Of a stretch of DNA of 64,000 bases, positions 1 to 12,561 are shown one piece after another. The stretch is from NCBI GenBank assembly GCA_031213475.1, contig JARUPZ010000021.1, positions 3,679,545 through 3,743,544 on the forward strand, given 5' to 3'. A model generated the notes under the pieces. It made no database searches. It was not told where the DNA came from and saw only the letters and a program-made list of their open reading frames with translations. This DNA is from Nereocystis luetkeana (taxonomy: Eukaryota; Sar; Phaeophyceae; Laminariales; Laminariaceae). Numbering within the stretch: the stretch's first letter is position 1; each line of letters starts with the position of its first letter. A program made the position numbers and the translations under genes.

Positions 1-301
1 GGGGAGGGAGAAGGAGGGAGGATGGGAGGCAGTTCGCTTGTTGATTCGGTTGGATTGAACTTCAAAAAGGGGAGGGGGGGGGGGGGGGGGGTGGAAAGAA
101 AAAAAAAAAACAAGCCAGCGAACCAGCGAACAACCAAAACACACAGAGAAAAAAAGAAAAGCATAGAAGAGCCATTCGAAACCAAGCAAAGCAAAGCGAA
201 GCAAACCGAAACCAAAACCAAGCCGGAGCGAACCCAAGCAGAGCAAGCACAAGCCTAACAAGAGCACGGCCGAACAGGCACAAAGCCGGAACGACGCACG
301 T

Positions 302-311
<10 letters not shown>

Positions 312-345
<34 letters not shown>
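312..345 (+). repeat. (CAG)n microsatellite
   Basis: Eleven or so uninterrupted CAG units in non-coding context, close to long G runs at 68-91 and 508-518. Confidence 0.95.
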
Positions 346-346
<1 letters not shown>

Positions 347-504
347 GGAGAAGTAGCAGTAGCAGCAGAAGCAAGAATGGTCGCTTGAACGTCAGACTCA
401 GCAACGTAGGGTTCAGCATCCCTTCGTCACAAAACCACGACAACCACGTCACCCCACGCCTACGTCATGTTCGCTCGACAACAGGGAAAGCGATTGGAAA
501 GCGG

Positions 505-1000
505 GAGGGGGGGGGGGGTGTACTCGATAGGAGATATGTACTCGATCTCATGCATGGCCATAGTCGTATGACCAAAGGGGGGGGGGGGGGGGGGGAGCGT
601 ATATACCAGAGAGATGGCAAGCCTGCAAAGGAAACTAAAAAGCAGGGTATGGGGCAAACATGCCGCCAAGCAGACCAACAGGCAGACAGGCGGACACAAA
701 GCCGCGTCTGCAGGGTATATAGAGGGGAAAGCAGACAGGCCCACGGAGCCACACCACGCCATATCGGGGGGGGGTGTGTGGGGGGGGTGTGTACTCAACG
801 TCATGCATGGCCGTACACGTATATAACCACAGACCCTCGCACCCCTGCGATGTAGCACGCAGGTTTCTCACCGACCAGGCAGACATTGCGTGCCCCGAGC
901 GCGAAAGCGAAACGTGACGCGCTCGGCGAGTCGCACGAAGGGTGAGCTGCATCCATCCTACCAAGAGCCGCTTATGAGGCCGGTTTCGGGGGTGTTTCGG
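505..1000 (+). repeat. Dispersed repeat R5, long copy
   Basis: Contains G runs, ATGCATGGCCATAGTCG, GCCGCGTCTGCAGGG, a second CATGCATGGCCGT block and a 3' part with GAAGGGTGAGCTGCATCC. The same order recurs at 55130-55590 in CASP intron 8. Confidence 0.8.
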
Positions 1001-2240
1001 GTCCAAACGTTGCTGATTGACGGGGTCTGGACCCCCCCATCAGAAAAGCCGCCCCCTAACATCTCCGCAGCCCCATCTATTTGTGCTACACAATGTGTTC
1101 ATCCTATCCCCATCTAGAACTAATCCTACCGCTGCACGCATGTAGATAGACACAACGACGATTTTGGGGAAAAATCTCTGCTTGAAAGTAGAGCTGGATA
1201 CTTTTCGCGGCAGAAAGAAAGGGTTGACAAGTAAACACGTGTGCCTGCGTGCTGTACGGTGCTGCGCCAGGTACTTCTCAGCGCCCCACCGAAGAGTTAA
1301 CCTGGCACTTCTGACGTACAGCGGGTGTATTTCTCATGCGTCGGTAAAAAGTGCGCCTGCCTCGTATCACCGGGGACCACAGTAAATAGGACCAAATGTT
1401 GTTAGTAAAAATAGCGAAATGTATAGGTTTTTGTGTGTACCGCAGGTCCTATTTAATACGGTCCCCCCGTCATAGAATATTTCTTGGTGCCCGCCGAAAA
1501 GGGGATATTTTTGATGTTCTTCTATGAATACTTAGGTTTACATCTTTATCATGGGCCTTTTAATCTACTGCTGTGCCCCAAGGAGGGGATAACGAGGACG
1601 CCCAGGGAGAGGAGGTGGCACTACCCCAGGAGAACGACAGCACAAAACACAAACATACAAACAACTATTCAACATTACTTGATTGTAGCATGAGTCCGTC
1701 AGCAAGCAACACCTACTCTTTGAGTAAAGCCTGAAAACCTTGGTGTGACTCCATCCTTGAAAGAACCTTGAGCACAGACAGGCTACTTGCACACCAGGCA
1801 GGGTTTCGCGCAGCGCTCGTCACCGGGAACGATTTCTCGCGTCCAATTTTTTCTAAGCGCTTCCCCCTAAAAAAAAAATGTGGGCCCTGCCTTTCAAATT
1901 TTGGATGCTCCTGCGCAGTTCTCTTTAATAGTCGTGAGCCTATTACCGCCCTAGGGCTGTGAGTTGGCGGTCTGCAAGTCGCCGAACGCGTCGCGTGCTG
2001 GGGTCGAGAGAGGGATAAAGGGTTGCACTTTTCGGCTCGTGTTTCCTGATTGGTTCAGCCCCTCGATTGACCGACTACCAGCTACCTAGCATGACATGTA
2101 TACTTCAAACATACTGCTCCAGCATACCACTTACGACCGGCGAAAATACAAGGACCTTTTAGACATCAACCAAGAAAGACCAAGCGGTTCTTCTGTTTCC
2201 GCTACGAGCGGTACGTCGTATTCCGTTTTTTTTTTCTTCT
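1001..2240. other. No gene recognised
   Basis: Apart from MITE-A (1371-1470) this is unique-looking, AT-neutral DNA without a splice-supported frame. Confidence 0.6.
1371..1470 (+). mobile_element. MITE-A copy
   Basis: Inverted ends GGGGACCACAGTAAATAGG / CCTATTTAATACGGTCCCC around an internal TTGTTAGTAAAAATAG core; ~100 bp, non-coding. Family consensus end is GGGGGACCATAGTAAATAGG. Confidence 0.88.
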
Positions 2241-2243
2241 TCT

Positions 2244-2362
2244 TCCAAGACTGTCTCAATGAATCGTCTCGCGCGACTCAGTCTCTTCTTCGAGGTCATT
2301 TTTTTTCCAAGACTGTCCCAATGAATCGTCTCGCGCGACTCAGTCTCTTCTTCGAGGTCATA
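2244..2362 (+). repeat. ~60-bp tandem duplication, 2 copies
   Basis: CCAAGACTGTCTCAATGAAT, CGTCTCGCGCGACTCAGTC and TCTTCTTCGAGGTCAT are repeated with one substitution (TCTC/TCCC), so the duplication is recent. Confidence 0.9.
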
Positions 2363-2526
2363 CTTCGGACGAGATACTGCTGTAGATACCGAGCTCCTCG
2401 TGTCAGGAGGGTGAAGAAAATAAGCCGCCGCCCCTCTACGGTCGGTACTGCCACTCAGGCACCTGAATTTCTTTGAGGCCCCTCATCGCCACTCCAGGAG
2501 CTAGTCACCCCACACAAACCCTGCCA

Positions 2527-2641
2527 TTAACCCTATTAGGACTGCAGTCCCGTTTGCGGGAGATAAATTAGATACCATGGTACAGTATAATCTGACTGGA
2601 TTGCCCCCAAAACGGCACCGCAGCCCTTAAAAAGGGGTCAA
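2527..2641. mobile_element. MITE-B copy with micro-insertion
   Basis: MITE-B is a ~95-bp, nearly self-palindromic element: TTAACCCTTTTAGGACTGC, AGTCCCGTTTTGGGGACAAA, a ~15-bp AT-rich centre, then the inverted arm. Here GATACCATGGTACAG interrupts the centre. Confidence 0.78.
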
Positions 2642-3289
2642 CAAAACATGGAGCGGAAACCCGGCCAATGAACCCAATGGCCTCGAAGTAGGTATACGGC
2701 CTTGACGCAGGTATACTCGGAGCAGGTATACTTCGTGAAAACGGATGTTACTATAATATTGCTCAAAAACAAGACCATGTAGGGTACTCGTAGTCCAGGA
2801 GTCCCGTCCGTCCGAAACGTTTGTTCGACCTGAGAGCGCGACTCAACTCTATCGCGCACACCGATCTTGGCATAAACATGAAAGGAACGTTTACTACTGT
2901 ACGTACAGATATCAAGGTTAAGACAAAAAAAACGTTCCCTGTTAATTCCGCCCAGAATTGTAGCACAAGTCGCCGGCTAGCCATTCTAGTGGGCCAGCTG
3001 TTCCAAGTTGGCTAGCTATCTACGCAGTTGGCTACCTAAGCTGTTGTCGCTGCTGTCCATCCCACCACGCGTGCTGCTGCGCGATGTTTCTCAGAGCCGG
3101 CACAGGTCGAGCGAGAGGGGGGAGAGCTCCCGACGCTACGTACGATGCAAATACACACACACAAAAAAAAACTACGAGAAAAGCCACTGCAGGGATCCTA
3201 TCCGCTGCACCTCGACAGGACTATTCTACTCACAGGAGCGACAGAATATTCGCAACCAGAGGTAGGTAGGTGTTGACAACATACGGGGA

Positions 3290-3375
3290 CCTGTAATAAA
3301 ACATATTTACGACCTTTTATATATTTAACATGAACACCAAGCGGTCCTTACATTCCGCCCAGGGTGGCGTGGCTT
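3290..3375. mobile_element. MITE-D-like fragment
   Basis: GCGGTCCTTACATTCCGCCC and an AT-rich interior; left inverted end not clear. Confidence 0.5.
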
Positions 3376-3528
3376 TCGGGTCCATAGTGGTTTCTGGTTA
3401 CGGAGTCAAGATGTCGTAGCAGAAGCAACATCAGGGGGGCATGTGAAATTAAGAGAGACATGGAAAACAATCACGCGAAAAAAAAAAGAAAAGAAAAAAA
3501 AGCGCAATTACGCCAATCTATATTTGGG

Positions 3529-3529
<1 letters not shown>

Positions 3530-3562
<33 letters not shown>

Positions 3563-3589
3563 TTGACGTTGCTGTTGTTGCTGGTGGTA

Positions 3590-3647
<58 letters not shown>

Positions 3648-3653
3648 AGCAGC
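3530..3653 (+). repeat. (TTGCTG)/(CTG)n microsatellite
   Basis: GTTGCT units give way to about 20 CTG units at 3590-3650. Poly-Leu, poly-Ala and poly-Ser frames over it are artefacts. A 26-base G run follows at 3725. Confidence 0.95.
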
Positions 3654-3772
3654 TAAACATAGCAGGTGCTGCCGAAGTTGGTCGATTATTGATGGTCATG
3701 ATGGCAATGATGAGTCGAATATCGGGGGGGGGGGGGGGGGGGGGGGGGAAGGGGAGCAGGGCGGCACAAAAA

Positions 3773-4126
3773 TAAACTCCCGGCCGAACCCAAGAAAATA
3801 CGCATTCAGCGACCCCCGCGTGCGGGAATTTAAGTGTTCGATACGCCCATGCATGGTGTGTGTATGATATGTATATGCAACTCCTACGTATGCAAATACA
3901 TTCATGCGCCCATGCACGTATTCGACATCGCGCGCAAACTTTGTGCCCCCCACGTCCTGCTTCCAGGCGGCCATCGCGGCGGTGGCGGTGGCGGCGGCGG
4001 GAGGAGGGGCGGCGAAACCGGCAGGGTGGCTGGGTGGCGACCCCGACTGCGTGCAGTTTTCCGGTTGATATTTGCTGAGCCTTCAGCGCGCGATGGTCTA
4101 TTGCACTGTCTCTGTCTGTCTATCGC

Positions 4127-4157
<31 letters not shown>

Positions 4158-5225
4158 AGCGTTTCGTCTGTCCGTCTGTTTGTCTGGGCTTGCTTGATGC
4201 TGCTGCTGTGCGCGTCTGTGCCTGTTTGCCTGTATGTTTGTCCATCGGTCTCACTCAACACCCTGGTAGGGGCAAGCAGCAGTGACCGCAGCTGAGCGAA
4301 GTGAGACTGCTTGCCAGACAGACAAACCAAGACACACAGAGAGACAGGCGTGCAAGCACACAGAAATGCAGACATGCATAGTGGGCGTGCAGGCAGATGG
4401 ACAGAAAAGGCAAGGCGAGACAGATAGACAAAAACAAGACAGATACACGTACAGTACAGTACAGACATACAGACAGACAGACAGGCGGGCAGGCAGGCAC
4501 AGAAGAAGTGTAATCGAGGGTGCAGAATCGGCACGCGCAGGGCTCTCCCGAGGCGTGACTCGCGGCTTTCGGCAATTGGCGGTCGAGCAGTGCTGACATC
4601 TTCACCCCTTTAAAGCTGCTGTGCCCACGTTTTTGGTGACAAAATAGTTGGAAATAGTGTGGGAACAATTTGGCAGCAGCAGCGAGAGGACTAAAAAAAC
4701 AAGGTTTCACCTTTACATATCAGTACGAATAACTAAACTTGAAGCGAGGGCAAAGAAGAGGGGAACATAAAAAAAAAAAACGAAAAACACAACGGGCCTC
4801 AACACCACACCGAAACAAAAACAAACAAACAAAAAACAAAAAAAAACTCAAAGAGAGAAAAAAAAAAACAGCTGCAAAAAATGAACCCAAAGAAATAACG
4901 AAAACGGACGAAACCATTGAAAACAAAAAGCCAAGGCACCGAAAAAACGAAAACGAGAAGACGACATACAATATGTTTGATACTTGTCAACGTAAGTATG
5001 CATACAACAAGAAACGACCGAAAACAAACAAAATGGCCAAAACAAAAAAAATGGGTCTAACACCAGCACGTGGAAGTTATATTCAAGGAAGAACATCGAA
5101 CGGAACGAATATCACAACGCGAGCGAACGTGGGCTCGCAGTGACTGTTTTTACCGCTGTTTGCGCACACTGGCTGCTGTCTCGCGTGATTGCTTAATTAA
5201 CCGCGAAGCGCACCCCCTTTTTTTG
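3773..5225. other. Low-complexity stretch, no gene
   Basis: Holds the TGTC/CAGA tracts (4105-4510) and a strongly A-rich, AAAC-rich block at 4765-5060. Lys-rich plus frames and Phe-rich minus frames there are compositional. Confidence 0.65.
4105..4510 (+). repeat. (TGTC)n and (CAGA)n tracts
   Basis: TGTCTGTC repeats at 4111-4260 are followed by CAGACAGA-type repeats at 4315-4500, the same tetranucleotide in inverted orientation, so the two halves could pair. Confidence 0.85.
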
Positions 5226-5325
5226 GCTCAGGCCCGGCATAGGAGGGGAGCGAGGGTCTATGGTTACACGACTACGGCCATGCATGACATGAGTACACCC
5301 CCCCCCCCTTCCCGCCTCCAAGCAA
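5226..5325 (-). repeat. R5 fragment
   Basis: GGGTCTATGGTTACACGAC and GGCCATGCATGACATGAG, the inverted 5' part of R5, ending in a C run. Confidence 0.7.
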
Positions 5326-5708
5326 AAATCAATCCTCCGTAATATTTACCAAGCTGGACTGGAACAGAAGGACCCTTGGCGTTCATGCCAATGTCCGAAA
5401 GTACCTTTTGTTTTGGTCCACAGCAGTGTTATGGGTTGTAGGGCAGCAACATGGACGGGTCGGTACCACCGTACGCTCGAACTATCCCTACCCCCCCCCC
5501 CCCCGCCCCGCTTAGGTCATGCTTGCCTCTACCCCACTACAGCAGCAGCAGCAGCAACAGCAACAACGGGAGCAGCAGCAGTAGCATAGACCTGTCGATA
5601 CCCTACTTACAAGCAGAGACGAACTACTGTGGCTTCAAGATGATGAAACTTTAGCCTTTTCATCTCTTCATACGTAACTCACGCGCTCTTCTTGACACGT
5701 GACAGAAC

Positions 5709-5871
5709 GGGCCTCTCTATATTGCCGGTTTCATAATGCCGGTGTCCACTATAGTGCCTGTGAAGTCGCTTAGCACAGATGGGATTCACCAGTGTGGCAA
5801 TGTGCGAAGCATATAGTGCCGGTTGCCGCTTAGTGCCGCTCTATTAGCCTGGCACATGCCGGCACTATCTA
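5709..5871 (+). mobile_element. MITE-C copy
   Basis: Contains ATTGCCGG, CATAATGCCGG, GATGGGATTCACCAGTGTGG and TGCCGGCACTAT; right end lost. Family ends are GGTCCCTCTATAGTGCCGG. Confidence 0.72.
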
Positions 5872-6640
5872 CTGTTCTCGACTAGCATGAACACGGACTG
5901 CGAAGCGAGCCCCCTATATAACCTATATACACGACCTACCACCCTAGCCCGGCCAGGAAACTCCACTTTTCTAAATTCACATACACACATATTATACATA
6001 CACAGCAGTCCGGTAAAACGATTACCATGGAACGAGGGACGAGCCCTCAACAAAACGACCTGATACTCACACCCTTTCATCTTTAAGATGGACTTTCGTC
6101 GTTCAAGATGGAATATTTTCACGCACAAACTCCTTCGTCAAACAGTCTCGTCACGGGGACAAACTGCCTAGAAGGTTAGTGGTTTATCCCCGAAAACTTG
6201 ACTGCTGTGGTACCAAAGAGGTTTGATAAAAGAAGGAATATTTTTTCGCGGGAACCACCGTGTTTGTTCACATTTATTTCATGTTTATGTACGTGCTGTT
6301 TGAAGTACCAGAGTACAGGTAACATTTTTTTAACACTGGCACTTCCGAGCCCTTTATTTCACACACCATCAGCACCAGGTTATTCACTGTATGAGTTCGT
6401 ACCCTCGCTCGCAATAGGTTATACTCTCCCCTGCATTGCCATTCCATTTCAACGAACGTGGGACGTACAACTGCTAGACACTTGAATCCCTATCAGCAAA
6501 CCTATGTCATGGACGAAAACATTGTAACAGCATCAACATCGATCACCCAATGTACCGTTACGGGTTGACTATATACGAGGTATGACACCCGATATATGAG
6601 TACGAGTATATATATAGGTACACAAATATGTGATTATTAT

Positions 6641-6745
6641 TACCGGGGACCATAGTAAATAGGACCTATGGTACACACAAAAACCTTTACATTTACCAAT
6701 TTTTTACTAACAATATTTGGTCCTATTTCCTATGGCCCCCCGTAA
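6641..6745 (-). mobile_element. MITE-A copy
   Basis: Same inverted ends; the internal core is reversed (TTACTAACAATATTTGG), so it is in the opposite orientation. Confidence 0.9.
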
Positions 6746-7857
6746 TAATAGTAGAAGAATACGAAACGTGCAACCTCTTAACCACTGCAAAACGTATCCC
6801 ATACTATTTCCAAGTAATGTATCCCCCCCCCCCAAAGTATCCCATACGGTACCCTTGTACCAAAAAAACACGGGTGGAATACGAAAGGTCTTCGTACAAG
6901 GCATCATAGAAAGACGCAGAACACCAGACAGGAGACAACCAGCAGGTGCTTAGCGTCCGCTCGCTCACGATATTCATACCCTCGCGTCGTCTACGGGAGG
7001 CGGCGATCTCCACCCAACCGACGCACAACACAACGATACACCAACGACCCTGATGGTTTGATTCGAAAGTACCGCCAAGATGCATCCCAAAAAGACGAAA
7101 ACTACTTCAAACCCCCCTTCGGGACTGCTTGCTCTCTCGTCTTGGGGGATAAATTACTTGGAACTAGAGTCAGATCGAGGTCTCAGTACACTGCAATACT
7201 AAATGAGTTATCCCCCCTCGACCCGTTGTCTACTGCAACAATGACCCAACTCTAATAATCAAGCACGCTTGCCCCCTAAAACCTAGGCGCGATGCTGGTA
7301 AAAGGAGGGTTTGAGAACCGCACCCAAGTTTTTGGGAACAACATACTTGGAGATAGTGTGGAATACTCCTGTGCAAGTAATAAACGGGTCAAGTCTTCCG
7401 AAAGATGTGGCTGCTGCGTAGATCGTCCGGTCAACATTTCAAGAAAATTTCTCTCTCTCTGTGGCAAACGAGGGGTTTTATGTACCAGGTTTGTGGCTTT
7501 TTTTTACGCAGCACCCGCGTCTTCGTATAATCATGTCCTCCTTTCGCAACCACCATGCCATGTATGCACTACTACTAATACGTGTGTCTCGTGTCCACAT
7601 TGTATAAATAGCATGGGGCGAAACACTGAGAGCTGGCACACGGCTGCATGTACACCTCGAAAAAGTACAGGACGAAAAAATAATCAGCACGGACTGAAAG
7701 CGCACTGGACGTCCACTGGAGGCAGAAGAAAAATAACGGTTACACATGAAAAATACACAAAAGACACACACCCACCCAAAGTTCACACCCCACACCTTCC
7801 GCAGGCCCCCTGCCTCGCCGAAAAAGAATCGTACCCAAAACAAACAAACTATGACGG

Positions 7858-7959
7858 GGGGGGGACCATAGTTAATAGGACCAAATATGGTTAGTAAAAA
7901 CGGATAAATATATAGGTTTTTAGGTATGCCATAGGTCCTATTAACTATGGTCCCCCGTA
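7858..7959 (+). mobile_element. MITE-A copy
   Basis: GGGGACCATAGTTAATAGG to CCTATTAACTATGGTCCCC, with the AATATGGTTAGTAAAAA core. Confidence 0.9.
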
Positions 7960-8599
7960 ATAAACAACGAACGTATGGTTTCCCCCCCCCCCCCCCCCCC
8001 CGCCCCCCCCCGCGCGCCTCGTTAACCCCCATAGGATTAACGCACTCTCGTACTTGGGCAATGTACTTAGAATTAGAGTAAGATATATGTCCATGTACAA
8101 TGCAGTACTAAAAGGGTAGCGGATGCTCTGAGAATGTGGGGGGGGGGGAAGCGCGCGAGGTTGAAGCTCGCGGTTTCTATAGAGACACACCGTTCGAAAA
8201 AGAAAAAACCCGATTTTATTTTTGATATTCTTACAGCCTTTGCTTGCACCGAACATTAGTTTCGAACTCCGTTTTCGTCTTGGTTCCGACAGCGACGATG
8301 TAACAAACGATACAACACATCCAGCAGCAGAATATTTGTGTGTGCACGCAGGCAGCACACTGCTATACCTAGTACGTACTACGGTACGTACTTGCCTGTC
8401 AGCCTGTATGTGCTGACCGCGCGTGCTGCCGCCAGGACAAAAGGAGCAGTTCGCAGTTTCGGTGTTACGGCTAATACCGTCGTTGGTATGTTGCTACCGC
8501 TGCCCGCTGCCATGCGGTGCGGTGCGTACTCGACACCATTCTCTAGATAGACCGCACCTAGAACCAGTATACCAGGTACACCTAAATCTACTACTGTAT

Positions 8600-8712
8600 C
8601 ACGGGGGAGCATAGTAAATAGAACCAATATTGTCAGTAGAAATAGGGAAGTACCAGGTACCAGGGTATAGGTTTTGTGTGTACCGTGGGTCCAATTCACC
8701 ATGGCCCTGCGC
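8600..8712 (+). mobile_element. MITE-A copy with micro-insertion
   Basis: Diverged ends; GTACCAGGTACCAGG interrupts the core where other copies read GGGAAATGTATAGG. Confidence 0.75.
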
Positions 8713-8717
8713 AACAT

Positions 8718-8826
8718 TATGGGGGAACGTAGTAATCAGAACCAAATATAGTACGGAAATATAGGGGAGTACATGATTTTTCGTTCGATCGCGGGTTCTG
8801 ATTACTACGTATTACTATGCCCCCCT
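8718..8826. mobile_element. MITE-A-like variant
   Basis: GGGGGAACGTAGTAATCAGA / TCTGATTACTACGT...CCCCC inverted ends, related but distinct from MITE-A; adjacent to the previous copy. Confidence 0.65.
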
Positions 8827-9190
8827 TATATATACCGCAATACTAATAATAGCACTGCTCTTTTTCTTCTTCTGGGTAGGGACCGAGATGATGAGAGGCA
8901 GAACACTCGGCCGTAAGAAGGCAGGAAGAGCGGGCAGAAGAAGACGAGGGGGGGGGGGGGGGGGGGACGGCAGAGACGCCCGCCCCCTCTCCGCGCCAGC
9001 CGATGGTGGTGTCGATAGGACATAAAATACCCTGAGGCGCACAAACCAAGCCTCACGGCAAACACACTCAGAGCTACCGATATACCCGGTATACCACTGA
9101 TACTATAGAATCATGTGATACTATTATAACGATGGTGTGTACGAACACTGGTACCTGGACAGATAGATGCTACAAAAATATCAATACTAT

Positions 9191-9295
9191 TTACGGGGGA
9201 CCGTAGTAAACAGGACCAAATATTGTAAGTAAAAAAAATACATATATAGGTTTTTGTGTCCACCGTGGGTCCTATTTACTATGGCCCCCCGTAAT
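9191..9295 (+). mobile_element. MITE-A copy
   Basis: TTACGGGGGACCGTAGTAAA to TTTACTATGGCCCCCCGTAA with the standard core. Confidence 0.9.
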
Positions 9296-9819
9296 AGTGT
9301 AAACGAGCCATGGGGACTATACTCGGACTATTATTAATAGTTACCTGGTATACATTCACAGAGTGATTATCTCTGGCATTTCCAGCACCGCAGGTATCGC
9401 CACAGCAGTGTACACTTAGCGGAGCCGAGGGTGGGCTTACTGTCAACAAATCAAGCCAACAGCAATGCGAGGTCGAACATACCACCACGTAGAGCAAAAC
9501 GAGCAAACCTAACGACAGCATATTCTACATACTCACTGAATACTCGTAGGTACCTGGTAATCGGTACACACAGCAAGTTAGTATTCTAAACTCTACTATT
9601 AATATTAATACCGTGCTCGAGCGCGGACGAGAAAAAAGGCTGGCCGGTATGATATACAGTAAGTAGCCGATCAAAAGAGGCGCGGGCCTGGTTCTTTTCT
9701 TCTGAGCTCACGGAGAGAACTGCAGTAGACAGACACAGAGAGAGGGCTAGGAACAGAGAACATAAACACAGAGAGAGAGGCGGAGAGAGAGACCTGAGCG
9801 CTCATCAAATCGAAAACCT

Positions 9820-10350
9820 GCAGTCACCTGGAACGCCGTCGCGGCCGCAAATCTTTCGCTTGGAGCAGATCATCGCTTGGTCGGCGTGCATCGCAACGCC
9901 GCGGGGCAGTGGTTTGTGGTGTGGCTGCAGAAGCTCGGGGAGGGGTTTGCTTTGACCTTTGGAGGGTGGTTGGCGCCCCAAGTCAACCAAACGCAATGCG
10001 ATAACTCAAAATATGAGGAAGAGAAAAAATCATTCACGTGTATGCGCCTCCTCCACCTTGTATACGTGTGGTACGGATATATGTGACATACACTAATAAT
10101 ATGTGATGGATATCTTGTATATACTTGTATATGCCCTACGTGGGGCGGTATGCTGCACAAGCAGGATTGCAGTACTGCTGTAGGACTTCCCGCGTCCTTA
10201 GGCAATCAATCGCATCTGCCCTCGAAGAATACAACGAGACAGCCGGCCGAGCACCCACATTCATCCAAAATCTTCGTTTCCAAAATCCATGGATGATTTC
10301 CCGGACGCCGGGATATAAGATATTTGTCAGATATTATCCACATGGTTGAA
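9820..10350. other. Exon-like island, strand undecided
   Basis: Repeat-free sequence with protein-like frames: + LVGVHRNAAGQWFVVWLQKL followed by GEGFALTFGGW (after an AACCTGCAG acceptor), + SIASALEEYNETAGRAPTF near 10220, and on - MHADQAMICSKRKICGRDGV with a CAG|GTGACT donor. The competing strands cannot be resolved from sequence alone. If minus, it could hold further exons of the 18.8-19.9 kb gene. Confidence 0.28.
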
Positions 10351-10514
10351 AGGGCACGGCGGTTGCAACATGGTTGAATAGACACACCGTACGTACTGCG
10401 TTCGGTCTGCTCGCTACGTAGAAGTTGCATTGAAGGGGTTCAACCACGTTTGTTCTTCTTCTTGTTTTTCGTGTCGGTCCCAGGTCCCGGGAAAATAATA
10501 ATGGTTGACCAGGA

Positions 10515-10609
10515 GAGCTTTCAGAACTGCAGTCCCGTTTTGGGGACAATCCAGTCAATTTATAAGTAGTTTGCCCCCAAAACAGGACTGCGGTACTAAA
10601 AGGGTTAAC
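10515..10609. mobile_element. MITE-B copy
   Basis: TGCAGTCCCGTTTTGGGGAC with the matching inverted arm CCAAAACAGGACTGCGG. Confidence 0.85.
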
Positions 10610-12228
10610 AGATAAAAATGTAGATCAAAGGAAGGAGAGGACAGAGGATAGGCTATTCCTAGAGAAGCATCATTGCGTTTGATATACATTACTGCTCATA
10701 TATCTCCCGTGCCAACGCCACCGTACGTACGAACCCCTGTACAAAAGCCCTACTGATTGCGGACTGCTGTTGCACACTAAAACACTCGCACGAGAATTCT
10801 ACACATGCACAGAAGATGTTCTATTACTACTATACAGCATATATATCGAGACTATATTATTGTAAAGTCTTAGATATTGAATGTACGCAACTACCTGGTA
10901 TTAATATTTTTAGTACAGTATTGAAAGGTATTATATGTATGGGATATATATATACTTGGATATATATATACTTCGTCGAATAAAACGTCACATCAGCCTA
11001 AAAGCGTCTCAAGCCCTCTGTAAAGGCGGTGCTGCGCTACGCAATGCTGCTGCTGTAAATAGTGAAGAACAATAACAACGTGTGCCAGGTATAATGAAAG
11101 GTACCAGGTCAGGACCAATTAATCACGTACCAGGCATGCATGACACATGATATCTGGTACTGGTATTACTTACTGCCGGTACGTACGTAGTAGGCACCTG
11201 CCACCCAATGGAACTATTAAAAGCAGCAGTATACTATTAATATTAATACGAGTAATGTTTCCATCTTTCATTGAGCAGCAGTATGAGTATTATGTATACA
11301 TACTTCGGCGCGAGGAGTGCGTACGTACGCAACGTGCGTGCGTAGTTCGGAAACAAAAAGAAAGAAGCCCGCCAGTGACTGCAAAAAAAAACAGCAACTG
11401 AAGTGCGAGTTGAGATCACGACCCCCCCCCCCCCCCCCCCGCGCGTCGCTCTCCGCAACGAGGACGTATATAGCTGAAATAATAGAAGCAAGAAAGGTGA
11501 ACTGACGACAAATGATCGATCAAAGTCACCCGGAAGCTGGTAGCTGGAAGAATCGAACGAATGTGTCAATCCCTCCTCTCCCCCCCGGCCCCGCGACGGC
11601 TGCGTTCAACGAAGTCCACAGCAGCGGTAGTGTTCCCTCCGTAATGGAGGTATGCACCAGCCACTAATACAGGCACAATAGCGGCAACTGGCACTACTGC
11701 GCACGCTGCTTCACTGGTAAATCCCATCTGTGCCCGGCGATTTCACTGGCACCATAGCGGGCGACCGGCACTTCTCAGCCGGTAACATAGAGGGACCATT
11801 TCATTCGTGCTGTGCTATGTATGTCACGAGACGTATCGTGGCAATGATCGATCTTATTTGACCTTTTAACACATAATAAGTCGGCATACCTGCCACGTCC
11901 ATCTGTCTGACCATCTGCCCGTTTATCCTTATGCATCAATCTTTACTATCTTGGCCTCGTCTAGGTTCGAGTCTATCTCGATCCCTGCCGTACATTCTGT
12001 CTCGCCGTCTGTTTGACGGACAGGTTATTCTGCGTCTTCGTTGTTCATCAACATTTACCTATAGATCCTCATGTGAGCATACCAACTACGTAGGTGATGG
12101 TGCACTGGCAAGGCACAGCACATCATTGTGTACGCACGGCATGGACGGCAAGTCGGTCCATTGTAATCCAGTAGGTCTCTCTCGACACTCGAGCGAGCTG
12201 TTACTTATAAAGTCAATAAAAAACAGCT
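10610..12228. other. No gene recognised
   Basis: AT-rich stretch with TATATATA tracts near 10950 and a C run at 11421-11442; MITE-C at 11636. No frame with splice support. Confidence 0.55.
11636..11802 (+). mobile_element. MITE-C copy
   Basis: TAATACAGGCACAATAGCGG, AATCCCATCTGTGCCCGG and CCGGTAACATAGAGGGACC. Confidence 0.7.
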
Positions 12229-12300
12229 GTGAGATCGAGGATTTCGTTGAAACTCATCTTTGCAAGCTGGCTGTGATACTTCGATCGCGCGTACTACTGG
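12229..12300 (+). repeat. 72-bp dispersed repeat, copy 1
   Basis: GATCGAGGATTTCGTTGAAA, TTTGCAAGC and TGTGATACTTCGATCGCGCG; also at 25663 and inverted at 28600. Confidence 0.78.
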
Positions 12301-12561
12301 TTTTATTCGGCCTCATGCAAGATATACATTCGTGTAAGAGGATGACAAATTCTGACGTGGCAGAACTCAGGGATCGCGTGTCTGTACTACTAAATATTTT
12401 GTGGTATTGTACGTAGTACAACATACTGCGATTTTCTTCTGTTTCTCCAACTGAGCATAGTGAGGTAAAACATACCATGGTACAAGGTATGGACTACTTT
12501 AGAATAAGGCAACAAGCCTTTAAAATCCCAAACGCTGATCCAGAAGTAACGTTAGACAGCA

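Larger units (their letters stand above)
5326..7100. other. Intergenic, no gene
   Basis: Contains a C run, short CAG tract at 5540-5585, MITE-C (5709-5871) and MITE-A (6641-6745). Nothing else recognised. Confidence 0.55.
7100..9800. other. MITE-rich stretch, no gene
   Basis: Four MITE-A-type copies between 7858 and 9295. Sequences at 7105-7220 and 8020-8115 (ACTTGG..., ATTAGAGTAAGAT) resemble each other and may be decayed MITE-B. Long C and G runs at 7981-8010 and 8947-8967. Confidence 0.55.

Noticed and set aside
3443..3867. Leu-rich, Ala-rich and Ser-rich open frames
   Set aside because: They are the three frames of a CTG microsatellite next to a G run; no splice or start support.
4739..5143. 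Lys/Thr-rich 134-codon plus frame
   Set aside because: A-rich block (AAAC/AAAA); no codon or splice signal beyond composition.
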